A DNA stretch of 64,000 nt from Casuarius casuarius (taxonomy: Eukaryota > Chordata > Aves > Casuariiformes > Casuariidae), in assembly GCA_003342895.1 (NCBI GenBank), contig PTFA01000012.1, positions 6,374,937 through 6,438,936 on the forward strand, in the 5' to 3' direction. Below, piece by piece: positions 12,001 to 23,585 of the stretch; within the stretch, counting starts at the first letter, position 1; each line of letters starts with the position of its first letter. The notes beneath the pieces are model-generated. The model was not told where the DNA came from. It did not search any database and saw only the letters and a program-made list of their open reading frames with translations. The translations under genes and the position numbers were made by a program.

Positions 12001-13719
12001 AAAACATGAGAAAGATGACATAACATATATATTCTACCTTTTGTTTCCATTTAAACGCTTTCATCAGTTGGTTTCTTGTAAGATGAAAATTCTCATTTTT
12101 AAGTTAAAGAAAAACAATGTAGATAAGACAAGGAAGCCTCTGCCAATGAAAGAGTGTTTTATGCCTCTAGATTTAATCAGTGTTTTCATGAGATAAATTT
12201 AGTAAAACATTTAACAGATAAGGAATAAATATTATGACAACATTTTTATGATGCGGAATTAATTTTTATTTAGTATCCTCATAAACCTTAACTTGACTCT
12301 GTGCCCAACATATGAGCTAGCACATGAATAAGATGCAATATAAATGGACAGTCTATTATGTTTTAATATTCTTTTAGAAGCATAACAGCTTTAAAAACTA
12401 TTTTATGAGTCTTTTGGGACTGATCAAATATAAGCAAGTGAAGTTTTTATTCTCAGTGCTGTCTAATCCCCTCTTGCAGTACTTTACATTCTCTAACCAT
12501 CTAGGGTTTGAGGAGAAACGTTAGGGTTGGGCTTATCACTTGTTCTACTCTCTCTGTGCGAAGTAAGTGCCTACCACTTACTTGTTTCTGTTGAGGAGTC
12601 CAATACGAAAATGCACTTGATTTGTTTCCTGAGTGCACTGGTGTAGCTGAAGGAAATCAGTCCCTTGGAATGGAACGTGCAGCCATTCTGGAGCAAGCCA
12701 GTTTCTACCTTTTCAATGGCAAGAAGCTGAGTTTTGAAGATAGAGAAGTATGGGAGATTTGAACGAGGTGTGAGGTCTTCCTGTGAAAATGTGACCTCTT
12801 AATTTCAGAGTGAAGAAACTATTCCAAACAGTGCTCAACCCAAGTAAGAGTCATGTGCTCGTCCTTCCTCAGTCTGGATACAGGTGTAGCATCTTATTTT
12901 GCTCTCAGGTAGAAAAGAATTGCCAAAGAGATCAGAGGCAGAGAAGTGCAGGTCGGGGGTTTCTCATTTGCCATTACCGACTCTGGGGGAGCTCTTCAGG
13001 GAGGGATGCCAGGCTGTGCACCTGGATTCTGCTTTTGAAGCAAACAGCAAATAACATTTCCAGTCTTTCCTGCTATGTGTCCCAGGATTCACTGATGCGA
13101 TTAAATCCTTGGAAAGATCTTTTCCAAACCCATACAAGAGGCAGCATTAATATTTAACCCATGCCTTGCCTTTCTGTGCACAAAATGTTGTTGCACTCCT
13201 TGCCTTTCTACCTGCAGTGGTAAAAAGGCTTCAGGAAAATTCAAAAACACTGATCACTCTCAGGCATCGAAATCCCACTGCTTGAAATGTTAAAGTAAAA
13301 CTCCAGGAGTTCTAATCCATGCTTTACCCTTTCTTTTTTTTTTTTCTTTGTTCTTTCTCTTGTTTTTATTCTTTATGTTACATTGCTCATTCTCAGTCAA
13401 TTTTAATATATCACTGCAATAAATGGGTCTACATAATCTTGAGACTCCGTGGAAAGAGGAGCTTGGCTCCTTGGAAAGAGGAAAAACCATGACAGTCGAT
13501 GAAACGAAATGCCCTTCTGTGAACTGCTGTTGTTTGCAGGTTAAGTGCCTGGGCTTGACTCATGCTTCCCCACACCTCCCTGCCAGCAAGCAGGAGCGAA
13601 TGTAGCCATTCATAATAACCACAACACTTCTGCTTACAGAAAAATGTGGTACTCTGTTGCGTGTCCGCCTTTGAACAGATGTCCGATTTCACTGACCTGG
13701 CTACAGAGCAGCTAGGAAG
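9077..13719. other. non-coding sequence with GC-rich patches, no gene seen
   Basis: GC-rich patches occur at about 9580-9900 and 10480-10660. Open frames overlap on both strands in the first patch (up to 95 codons, 9634-9953), typical of stop-poor GC-rich DNA and not of a gene. A GCCCTAGAGGGC dyad lies at 10521-10532. From 11000 to 12800 the sequence is AT-rich with no signal that I recognise. A 115-codon frame at 12810-13157 (+) has no recognisable product. A pyrimidine-rich tract lies at about 13328-13375. Confidence 0.6.
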
Positions 13720-13985
13720 TGGCCGTAACGTGTAGGCCTTCCCAAACTAGCTACCCTACCTATGCGTTTTGCTGTGCCTACGCTAGTCAACGCAGCGTTC
13801 CCTGGCGTAGTCTCAGGCCTGGGCTCTGATCTGCACCNATGCTCGTGAGCCCTCGCCTCCCAGCAGGGCTGCGTGGGGGCACAGCCCCTGGCGGCCCCCA
13901 CCCCTGCAGCATGCCTCGTTTGATTGCTAGTACAGGCATAGCCGTGGAGACCGAGGCATCAAAACAAGGTGCGCAAGCCCAGCAA
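13720..13985. promoter_or_regulatory. CpG-rich patch, possible regulatory region
   Basis: I count about 15 CpG dinucleotides in roughly 265 bp in a GC-rich setting. This is well above the CpG-poor flanks and close to CpG-island proportions, though short. No TATA-like element or gene start can be tied to it. One N lies at 13838. Confidence 0.3.
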
Positions 13986-14532
13986 AAACCCTGTGCAGTT
14001 GCTCAGGCAACCAGCTGCTCTCAGGTTTTTGCATTTGCAGTTTTGCTGCTATTTGTACCCAAGAGAAGTGAATTAAAATAAGTTTACAGTGGTTTGAACT
14101 TTGGATATAGCAGTTCAAAAAAAAAAAAAAACAGACTTTTTTCAACAGAATAGATATTTTTAATTTCTAGTTTCTCCACAAAAACATAAAAATCTGCTTA
14201 TCAGCCCTGCTGACTAGACTTTCTATTCTAGAGAGAAACTGTTTTGTTGTAGTTCTTCATCAACATGATATATCTACCTTGTTTTCTACCATTACTCTTG
14301 ATAAAGATGTCACTGTCCTAGAATAATTACATTACATGAAAACACTCACCTTTTCTTCACCTCTTACTAAACATATATTTCAGTAATAATGTTAACTGAA
14401 ATTGGTGAGCCCTTGAAGAGACCTCAACCTCTTGAGCAAAAGGACAAAGACATTAGGAAGAATCAGAACAAATGAAAGGATTAAATAGACACAGTCCTGT
14501 TCCATTTCAAATAAGTTACTGCGCATTTTAAG

Positions 14533-14572
14533 TAATGCATTAATTGGATAAATAATACATTAATTAGATAAA
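14533..14572. repeat. 20-bp unit tandemly duplicated
   Basis: TAATGCATTAATTGGATAAA (14533-14552) is followed directly by a copy differing at 2 of 20 positions (14553-14572). Both copies contain TTAATT homeodomain-like cores. Confidence 0.8.
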
Positions 14573-16544
14573 TGTTTTTTTAAAGATTGCTTATTAAAGA
14601 CCAGGGATTATTAAAGATCTAATGGGATTTTTGCCAATTTTTCCTTTTGGGTATGGCCGGAAAGAATCTGGATGGGCAGACTTTATTTTCCAATAATTCT
14701 GCTCATTCCTCTTTTTAATAGGAAATTAGATCACGTCTGCTGAGGTAGAATCTTGAAATGCCATCAAATGAGTCAAGAGACTGAAAGCTGAAAAGATACA
14801 GGAAGGGGGTTTTAATCGGCCATTTAAGTCTTGATTATTTGTCAGTATTTCCTTAGTTCCAGTACCAGATGAACGTTTTGACCTATTGAAACAGGTCAGT
14901 ACAACAGTAAGGTAGAGGCACCTCCATCCTTCCATTTGACACGAAAAGTCCACAGAATGTACAGCCTGGGTTTCATATCAGATTAGGATGACAAGGTGTG
15001 GCATATCTCTGAGATAAAACACAAGAAGAAAAAAACAAGTAAGCCTTTAAAGATACAAATAAAATGGAAAGTGAATAACTCCTTTATCCCCTCCTCCACA
15101 TCCCCCCAAATATAGTGCAAATCTTTTACAGGTGTCTTGTTCCCAAAAAACTGGAAGCATAACATATTATAGGCATAGCTAAAACTAAATATTTTATTCA
15201 CAGTATTTTGAAGTACGTAAATGGTACTTCCACAGCTGCTTTGGTTTGCTAACAGAATGTGCTTTTGAACTTATATTTTCTGAGATTAAACCCTGGATCT
15301 CATGATCATTTATGTATATTAATAATTTTAGACAGGTGACAACCATGATTGAACTAGAATCACTCATTTAAGTAAATTTATGTGCATATTTAAGTGCCCT
15401 CAAGCATATTTATTCAGACCATTTTTTGAGGGTCTCGTTATGGATTAAGCTAGACAATAGTTATCTAATGGATTCTCTGTCCACCCTTCAGAGAAGCCTT
15501 ATTGAAATAATAAATCCATTCAATCACAGCATGCTACTGATAACAACATAAAAAGCCAGAAAAATTTCTCTTATAATTGTTTCATTGCTTACAACTAAAC
15601 ATTTAAATATCAGTTTGGTTTGTCTTCCTTTAATTATATTTTTTACTGATTTTACTTCAGCTGTTAGTATGAGTTTCAAGCACAAACCTGCACGTATTTA
15701 AATAAATTTTTATACTTTCCAACAGTTCAGATATAGCTGAATTAAAGTGTGAAAAATCCTTATGCCATCAATATCAGATGGTGTTTTTGCTCCCAGTTTC
15801 AGTAAAATCATTAGATGTGCTTAGAGGAATGAGAACTAGCTGTGTAAGTACAATTTCTCAAGACTAGGTTTCTCTAGATCCTGGAACTTGGTTGATGTCA
15901 GTGGAAATCTGCCTATTGCCAACATCGTACTAATGATCAGATAGTGGGTGTTTAAAAGAAAGCATATCCGAAGGAACTTTTTGTACACTTTTTCTGGACA
16001 AGTGATTAGATATAATGTATTGCAAGCACTGGGAGCAGGGCCTGGAGCCCCGTCTCTCCAGAAGAGTTTGCGTCTCCTCGCTTGTTGTCCCTCCGATGCC
16101 CTGCATCTTCCCCTCCTTCCTCTGCAGTGCCCAGGCACACTCGATGGGTGGGTGGGGTGGAGGGGACAGCAGGATGTGAGAAGTGGATTACAGGATGCTT
16201 TGCTGACACCATAATTGCACTCTTATCCTTCCTTTCTGGCCAGGCGCTTGCTGCACTAGCTCTCAGAAATCTCCTCCTGGTGAGCCGGGGCCCAGGGGGT
16301 CTGAAAGCGCAGCCTGCAGCTGGGTGCCTAAACTGCTCCAGATGTGAGCATGGACCTCGGGCTGGAGTGTCAGGGCCAGCTGGGTTGAGCAAGAGTGCCT
16401 GTGAGCTGCCGTCTGGCAAGGACACCGTCGCTCTTTTTGGAGGGTACCTAGGCACTGAGTTCGAGCTGTTTCCACGTTCTAGGACTGGCATGACTCTTTG
16501 GGTATCATAATATCTCCAGTGCACATCAGAAGTAGGAGCTGAGT
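14573..16544. other. AT-rich sequence passing into a GC-rich patch, no gene seen
   Basis: 14573-15990 is AT-rich and unassigned, with a 7-bp hairpin (GAAGTAC/GTACTTC) at 15210-15230. 16020-16500 is GC-rich but only moderately CpG-rich (about 14 CpG). It contains the longest open frames in the window on both strands at once: 181 codons at 16006-16551 (-) and 142 codons at 16082-16510 (+). The translations are biased and unrecognisable, so I do not call a gene. Confidence 0.6.
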
Positions 16545-16640
16545 CTGGCAACTGTGTGTCTCAGGTTCTCATCTGTAAAATAGCAATGGCACAGCCTCCC
16601 TACCTCACGGGGATGCTGGAAAAAGAAAACAGCCGTACAC
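16545..16640 (+). mobile_element. MIR-type SINE tail (ancient)
   Basis: The order TCTCAGGTTCTCATCTGTAA, AAATAGCAATGGCA, CCTCCCTACCTCACGGGGAT follows the MIR consensus tail: a CAGTTTCCTCATCTGTAAAATGGG-type segment, then a ...TACCTACCTCATAGGG-type segment. The 5-prime tRNA-derived head is absent or too decayed to see. MIR elements are old and shared across amniotes, so this piece was probably inserted long before birds diversified. Confidence 0.6.
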
Positions 16641-18479
16641 ATTTATGTCTGACACATCCTATTGTCTGGAACTTACAACAGACGATACATGAAAATCAAG
16701 GAGTAAAAGTGAAATTACTGAGAGGAAAGGTCAGAGATATTAAAATTTTGATAGTAAAAGAACCAACAGCTGCTTAGAATACTTTCTGTATTATGCTTTG
16801 TCCAGGTGAAAAGGCAGGGTATGCCTTTATGATTTATACCTCATCCAGAATAGCAAGTGGGTACTCTGTAAAAGATAGGGATAGATATTGTTTCCTACAG
16901 GCTGATGTGAAATTTAAAATAACAGATTGACACATTTTCTAAACTACTGTTAGTAAAGCACTCTGTCCTAAATCGTTTAATTTTGTAGTTATAAGTACTT
17001 GTTTTCCAATTACTTATAATCCTACTGCGTTTATTTTTCCGGAGAAAAGGTCAAAACACTTTTTTAAGCTTTTGTTTGAAATTACTAATTAGACATTAGC
17101 TGCATACATTCAATGTGGAATTTACTACCTTGTTAACTGTTACTAAAATAATCAGTAAATACCCCTCAGGAAGTCTGAATCTCCTCTGTGCCGTCCCCTT
17201 TCTGTTTTCTCCTGGAAACCATTTTATATCCCTGTCAGAGACAGCAGAATGAAACTCTGTTTCAGAAAGGTTTCTTAGTTTGGGAGAGCAGTAGTCACTG
17301 GAAGCAGTAACATGATGTCTATCAAGATAAAAGATAAACTTTATTATAACAGAAGAAATTAGGGAACCATGGCACTCTGTCAGATTATTTCTATTTTTTT
17401 TTTCTTCAGAANAACGTCTGAATATATTACTGACATGAAACTGTTCAAACTTCTTTGACATCTCTAGAGGTGCACCTACTCCTTCCATGGATGAATTTGC
17501 CCTAAAGTACGTGTTCATTTCTCTAAGCAACATTAATTTTACTGGCAGATCACAAAATACTAGCATTTTTTTAGGGTTAAAGCTTTTAGAACATATTAAC
17601 CTAGATTATGGTTGTTACAGAAATAAATCTTGACTTCTCCATATTAGGAGCTTCGAGCAACTCCTGCTTTTTCTTTTGACAGTATAAAAAAATTACTGAA
17701 ACTGGCAGGAGTTTAAGCAAGCTACATGAGTCTCTGTAAAGTGCCATTTCTATGTAAAGTCTCATTCTCTGTTTGCAAAATTTCTTTGTTGTAGATGAGA
17801 CTCCAAAACAATGGAAAAATTCTGTCAAGACCATATCTATTTTTTAACACATCTGTCTTCTTGTATTCTACAGAAAAAGGAATTTCCTGTACAAATAAGT
17901 TAATAAAATAGCATGCATATCCATTTAAAGTATTAAGCTTGTATCAGGGAATATCATGTTTTAATCCCTCATTCTTTGCTAACACAAAACTTCCATAAAA
18001 ACCACCAGAAATAATACGTGAGCAAGGATGTCCAAACTCATCCAATAGTAAATTACTGGAGGTAAAATCTGTAATAATATATAATATCCAGTCATATGCA
18101 TGCACCAAAAAAAGGTTTATAAAACAGATTTAATAATATTTACAGTGGATATGTTTTAGGTGGGCAATTTATGTAAAATATGTAAGACAATCAATCAGAA
18201 ACATTTCAGCGAAGCAATTTTTTGTTTGAATCTATCAACTCATGCAGATCGAAACATTATACACAGACACAGATTTTTAACAAAGCTGTTCCAGAAAATG
18301 CCTTTGCTTGCCTGGCAGCTTTGGAAAATTATCTGAGATAGATCTAGGTTCAGTGCTGTCTGCTGGGTCAGGAGATTTTAACTCACTTCTTTCCTGCCAG
18401 CTGAATGTCCAAATCACCGTGCTACAGGATTTTCTGTGATGAGATGCTTGCTGTTTCTTTCTGATACTGTTTCACTTGC
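16641..18479. other. AT-rich non-coding sequence, no gene seen
   Basis: A 156-codon open frame at 17096-17566 (-) contains an ambiguous codon at 17412 and no recognisable domain. One frame of this length is about what chance predicts over 128 kb of strand in AT-rich DNA. A weak MIR-like hint near 18335-18420 is too degenerate to call. Confidence 0.6.
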
Positions 18480-18620
18480 ATATATTATTAACAGCCGCCG
18501 GAGTGGTGAGTGGGACGGAGCCCACGGGGTGCGGGAGGAGCGCTCTGCTCCCGGGGTGCCTGAGAGCCCAGCCATGAGGGCACTCGCCAAGGTAGTCAGG
18601 GACCTTGGTCCCTGCTCATG
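18480..18620. promoter_or_regulatory. short GC/CpG-rich patch
   Basis: About 8 CpG occur in roughly 120 bp, in a GC-rich insert with abrupt AT-rich flanks. It contains the dyad GGGACC/GGTCCC around 18599-18612. It is the left-most patch of a CpG-enriched cluster that extends to about 22.1 kb. No gene start is identifiable. Confidence 0.25.
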
Positions 18621-19604
18621 CTCTGCTTATTTCAGGACCAAAACGGAGAAAAGAGGATTATCTCCTTTTCTAGCAGTTCTATGAATCTCTCCCCCAGCTG
18701 CTTTTTATTTCTGTATTTTTATGATCAAAATGATGCAACACTAATTTTTAAAAGAATAGGGTGACAAAAAAAGCTTCTTCTGGTCAATCCTAGTAGGACG
18801 CAGAGCACCCATTACTTCACTATGATAGGCCATTGGTGCTCGTTTTTTATATTTCCACGGGATTTTGCCTTATTCTTATGGAAGTTGTCTTCTGAGAGGA
18901 TAAAGAAGTAAAATTAATAATGCCTTCAATATAATGATGACATCTTGTCTATGTCTTTATCTATTTTTTCCTTCAAATCTCTTGGCTTTGACCTTCTTTC
19001 ATACTATTTTCTAATTTTGAAAGTGGTTTTGGCTTTTTACTGCCCAGATATTTTGTTTCTGACTCTTTAATTACTTTTAAACCCATTCTTTACCTAACAG
19101 CTTCAGTCCATAGCTGATGACTCATTCTCCTTTCCCTCATCATTAAAATATAAAATTTTATCTAGCCACATCAGATGACAGCTGGTGTGGCCATAACCAT
19201 ATCATATATCATAGGTATGAGGCACAAAATAGGGAACTGGCAATATGCAAGGAATATATAATTAATAGAAATGAGTTAAAATATGACAGCCGTGTTCAGT
19301 GGAAATTGGCACAGGCATCTGGACAAAACAGAAAGCTACTGATCCTACACAGCACAAGTGTTTTCTTTTGTTCATTTATCTTTTTGAGGTTATAAGTAGA
19401 AGATAAATCTATACAGTACAACCCAGATGAAAAGATGTTATCAGGACTCTGTGGGCTTCCCTTTCAGGGAAGCAGATATGTTTGTTTATAGCTAGATAGT
19501 TTAACTTTTTCTTTTCTTTTTTTTCTAAATTATAGCCTCGAGCTGTGACAATGGTATAAGCAATATTAAATCTGATAAGAGATGGGGCTGTGGAACTCAA
19601 GGAC
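18621..19604. other. AT-rich non-coding sequence
   Basis: Lies between two CpG-rich patches. There is a pyrimidine-rich stretch near 19500-19525. No gene or repeat is recognised. Confidence 0.6.
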
Positions 19605-19715
19605 TTCCACGCTCCGCTCGGCTATATCCCGCCTGAGGTGATCGCGCAGGGAGGGAGCGAGAGGTAGGTCGGCACCACTGTTCGCTTCAATGTCTGGCTT
19701 TTCCCCACGGGGGGT
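19605..19715. promoter_or_regulatory. short CpG cluster
   Basis: I count about 10 CpG in roughly 110 bp, including ATCGCGC and repeated GCTCCGCTCGG-type words. The flanks are AT-rich. It is too short to satisfy island length on its own but belongs to the 18.4-22.1 kb cluster. Confidence 0.3.
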
Positions 19716-20280
19716 TTTGTCAGGAGCAAATTTGATGCTGTTATTTGCAGCACCAGACGCAAGTTTTCTTCTGCGATGATTAAAAATATTTTAGATTCGG
19801 GAAGACTTCTGATTTGTTGGAGCATCCTAGATTACCTAATTATGAGTTAACACTCAATAACCACATATTGTAGTTCAGCTGAAATGATTGGGCAGCTCTC
19901 TAAATGGCCTGTCTCTCTATTATTTATTTCCATCAATAAAAATGTCTTTTATAAGAAATAACATAACTCGGGGGGTAGGGTTACTATGTGATACATATTA
20001 ATCACACTCACCCCTCCACTCACAAGAGGAATCAGACACACTTCATTACATTTTTAGGCTTTATACATGTCCTAAGGATATAATTATACCGTTATTATTT
20101 TCACATAGTCTGCTATGTCCCATTGCTTAATTATGTGTTTTTCAAAGAGCCTGGCACATCATATTAAAATTGAGAAAGGGAACAGTCAACATCATTTACC
20201 TACATAGCATCTAAATCCGCTGATCCTACAAGCGCCTGCGATGTAAAACCACTCACTGATTTTGTGCTGGGAAACTTTGA
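19716..20280. other. AT-rich non-coding sequence
   Basis: AT-rich spacer immediately left of the CpG island, with no gene or repeat recognised. CpG content starts to rise from about 20230. Confidence 0.6.
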
Positions 20281-20770
20281 CAAATGCGCACTTCCAGCTG
20301 CCGGCGCAGGGTCTGTGGGCCAGCAGCCCTTCCGCTTCGCTGGTGTTAGCGCTAGATGCTAGAGCCAGCAAAGCTGTTCGTGTGAGGGAGCTGAGTGCCA
20401 GCGGTGGGCTGGCAGGTGGGTAAGGGGCATCCCTGCTGCAGCGCAAAGCCTGCGGGCCCCGGTGCTCGCTGTGCCCCTTTAACGCCTCCCCGAGTCCTGT
20501 TAGAAATGGGCACCGGCGTCCCCTTGACGTGCTAATCCTGACGTGCAGCCTGAACCAAAGCGGCTCAAATTGATTCTTCCTGCCAGCTCTGCGTCCAAAA
20601 ATGCTGCTACGGCTGGGATGCAAACCTGTTGATGAGCCTCAAAGCCGCCCAAACTGAGTCTTGAGAGCAGCCGTCTTCAGCTGCCGAGCTGCTGCTGGCA
20701 GGCCAGGGCTCGCCTGCCGGAGGAGACCGGGGCGCTCGTCAGCCGGTCCCGGCGCAGCGCCAGCACCCCA
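20281..20770. promoter_or_regulatory. CpG island without an associated gene in the window
   Basis: By hand count there are about 34 CpG in 490 bp at roughly 60% GC, an observed/expected ratio near 0.75. This passes the usual thresholds (200 bp, 50% GC, 0.6). The densest part is 20700-20770. Two TGACGTG words, which are CRE/bZIP half-sites, lie 14 bp apart at 20525 and 20539 in the same orientation. Open frames cross it on both strands (143 codons at 20192-20623 on minus; 71 codons at 20661-20876 on plus), as expected for stop-poor GC-rich DNA. I recognise no first exon. Possible roles are a promoter of an unannotated or non-coding transcript, or an orphan CpG-island enhancer. Confidence 0.5.
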
Positions 20771-22254
20771 GCCTGTTGCTGGATGTTACCGAGGTGGGGT
20801 GGAAGTGGGTGTGTCTGGCTGCCGGCTGGGTAATTTTCCTCCAGATGCTGGTGGACACACGAAGGAACTGGGATGATGGATTCTGTTTCCTGAAAACGTA
20901 AAGCGGCAAAGCAGCAACTTCTTAATTGCGATGAAATTTGCACCGAGGTGGTGGAGAAGTTTCTGCTCTTTTATCTCACTTTTCCTCTTTCCCGAGGAAA
21001 GCCTGAAAAAGGGAAGGGCATGTGGGGAACATGCAGCAAGCCCCTCGTGGGCTCCCAAAGATGCAGGTGCAAGGTGGAGGAAGGGAAAAGATTATTACAG
21101 CTACTAAAACAGCTATTGCAATCGCAACACGCACCCCTAACACGATAGCCTTTCCTTGAGCAATAGCTGGCTTATTTTACTCTGTTTTTTAAAGGCCAAT
21201 CTGGTGCCTGTAACCACCTGGGCATGGGGCACCCCCGCTGCCCCTGCTAACTTTTCCTGCTAAGCCAAGGCCCGTGTTTCCACAAACGTTTGGTTTCCAG
21301 CGCTGCCGAAATGCACGAGCCCACCTCCCTGCCCCTCCGCACCTCCCCGGCGCTGGCGGTGGCAGGCTTGCGCTGGCTGCGTCATTTCAAGCCAATCCTT
21401 ATTTGCCTGTTCCCCACCGCTTCATTTCTTTTCTCCTTTAATCAGTGAAGTGACTTTTTGAGGCAAAGAACTACCAAGTCTTCTCACAGTTTATTAGGAT
21501 TATGGAGACAAGGTGAAATACAAATGAGGCACTGCAGGTGCAGGCAAAGTTTTCCCTTGAACTTCTCTTGACAAAATAAGCAAAATGAAACTCATATTTA
21601 ATTTTTTCTTCCTGCTGACTGCTAATTCCTCTCAGTTTACAATTTCTACGACCAGAATATATGCTTAAGTATAGCTAGACTGGTTTAGAAAGCTATTTAC
21701 TAAAAAACTTTATTAAAAAAAAGAGAGAGAGAGAGAAATAGTTTCCTATTTGTTATTTTTTTACTTCCAAAATAATTTGGTAATTATGTGAAATTAATAA
21801 CGAACTGTCCTAGGTCCTGTTTCAGTGCCTGCTCTCGCTGTTACGGTTTGCCAGGGCTAGCTTCTTGGGCTCGGATGCCGGAAGACGTAGTGAAACCTAG
21901 AACTTGGCTCAGGTGACCTTTAGATTCCTAAGTCCAAAAAATGCAATTTAAAATACCCCCATGCCAGTAAGTGCACAACGTCACTAGCAGNCTCTGGTGT
22001 GGATGTGCAGTTCCCCAGGTTGTCCCGGCTTGGCGCCTCCACGGGGGGCTGACGGCTCCCGGCCTGCCCAGGGCCGAGCAGAGGGAGTCACGGGTGCCTC
22101 CTCCCCAGCAGATCCCGCTCTGGCAGAAGTACTCAGATGTGAGCACTGCTAATAGCAGGTGGCTATTTAGAAAAAGCAAAAGGAGCTGTTTTCACCTTAA
22201 AATATTCTGCTGCAGCAAGTAGTTTTGCCTGTTTATTGTAATAGAGAAAAAAAC
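20771..22254. other. non-coding sequence with further GC-rich patches
   Basis: GC-rich patches at about 21200-21400 and 21990-22110 continue the cluster that starts at 18.4 kb. An (AG)n run lies at 21722-21737. Open frames cross both strands around 21928-22222, again without a recognisable product. One N lies at 21991. Confidence 0.5.
21722..21737 (+). repeat. (AG)n microsatellite
   Basis: About seven AG units follow an A-rich stretch. It is short and simple. Confidence 0.85.
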
Positions 22255-22310
22255 ATGACCAGGAAGTGGGAGACGGGGGTTTAATTCCCGCCCTAGGCTG
22301 AAGTGATTTA
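22255..22310 (+). mobile_element. possible tRNA-derived SINE head (MIR-like)
   Basis: GGTTTAATTCCCGCCCT at 22276-22292 resembles the RNA polymerase III B-box and the following bases of MIR-type SINEs (GGTTCRANTCCC). It is preceded by GGGAGACGG, as in those elements. A convincing A-box and cloverleaf are absent, so this is not called as a tRNA gene. The match is short. Confidence 0.35.
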
Positions 22311-23514
22311 CATCTACGGCTTCCAGCTTGTCAGAGAACGCCTCAAGGATGCGAACGGCCTGGAGTGTGCCTCTGTGCCTGCCCTCATTAAAGGCAGGCC
22401 CTCGCAGGCAGAGAGAGCGCAATTAAACAAGAACGACCCTGAATCCAGCCCCTCTTAGGAGGCGGGAATTCAATAAGCAGTTCTTTCCCATACTTGAGGA
22501 AGACAAGGATATTTGTTTGGTATTACACAGATTTGCTGAAGAAGGAAATCTTAGATAAATGAAGTGCGAGTATTTTAATGAATGAGTGCAAGGTAGAAAT
22601 GTAACTGACATTTAAAGGATTCTCTGAATGACCTAGTTGTGNTTTTTCTAAAGTACAAATAAAGCGTTCGAAGCAAAACTGAAATAATTTACTCTTTAAA
22701 TGCTGTATGAACAATTTAACTAAGGATCATTAATATTTTCCTTTCCTAATTAATTTTTGCTATGGGGATAGAATACTGTGGAAAGCTTTGTCCTTTCTGT
22801 GCTGTATGATAAAAGACTTTCATTTGCCTAGTCTAAGGGGAAAAGCAGGCAACCAGATTTCTTACTTATACTAATAATCTGTATTTGGGAAATCCTGCCA
22901 CAGCAAGATGCTTAAACATCTGAATAATTTAAATTAATCATGGATTTGGGGGTTTCTTTTGGTATGTTTCTTGCTTTTTTTTAGTAGAAAACAGCTTTTG
23001 TCTAATGACTTGAGTCCACTGGCACTTAAAATACAGTGAATAGATTACAGTCAGCATTTGCCATGAATCAAATCATCCTCACTATATCAGCAAAATTTCT
23101 CCACACCACACACACAATCCCCATTCCTACCCATCATCACTGGCAGTCCTATTCTATGCCCATCTTCTTGCCAACAAGAAAGAAAAATACGCAATGCATC
23201 GCAGAATAAAATTCAGGATGCTTTGGATCTGCAGGAAAAAAAGATTTCTAAAAGCCTGCAGAGCTAATGGAGGATATCCTGCCAGCTTCCCCTTCTCACA
23301 TGTTGATGAGGCTTTAAGTCAAGGTAACACTATTGATTGCAATGGCCTTAGTATGTCACAAGAAGGGAGCTGTTTTTTAACACTATTTTTAGATTTTAGA
23401 CATGTGAGCCAAAGTACAGGCACGTTTTAATACACACCATGTCCTATGAGCTGCATGGAAAATATTGCTATCAGATGAAGAAAAAGCAGATAAAAGTTAA
23501 GGATCCAATCACAA
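22311..23514. other. AT-rich non-coding sequence, no gene seen
   Basis: No recognisable coding, RNA or repeat feature. A short CA-rich stretch lies near 23103-23116. One N lies at 22642. Confidence 0.6.
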
Positions 23515-23585
23515 GAGCAGTCAGTGGCAGAACCAGGAAGATGATTTAGCTGTCTTCGCACCCACCAGATTATCCATCCGCACCG
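23515..23585 (-). mobile_element. possible ancient SINE remnant, reverse orientation
   Basis: GTCAGTGGCAGAACCAGGAAG (23520-23540), then GCACCCACCAGATTATCCATC, resembles the reverse complement of the central MIR-type segment: first the CAGTGGCAGAGCC...GGA type, then the CAGTGCTCTATCCAC type. The fit is partial and the ends are uncertain. Confidence 0.35.

Noticed and set aside
16006..16551. Longest open frame, 181 codons on the minus strand
   Set aside because: It overlaps a 142-codon frame on the opposite strand in a GC-rich, stop-poor patch. The translation is biased and unrecognisable, and there is no splice, promoter or polyadenylation context.
17096..17566. 156-codon open frame, minus strand
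   Set aside because: No family recognised and an N-containing codon inside. A rough estimate from stop-codon frequency predicts about one such frame by chance in this much AT-rich DNA.
18335..18420. MIR-like segment
   Set aside because: Only scattered word similarity (TAGATCTAGGTTCA). Too weak to separate from chance.
20192..20623. 143-codon open frame across the CpG island, minus strand
   Set aside because: Stop-poor because GC-rich. The frame also extends into AT-rich sequence without a plausible start context, and the translation is unrecognised.
22255..22330. Possible tRNA gene from a B-box-like word
   Set aside because: No A-box, acceptor stem or anticodon arm can be drawn. A decayed SINE head explains it better.
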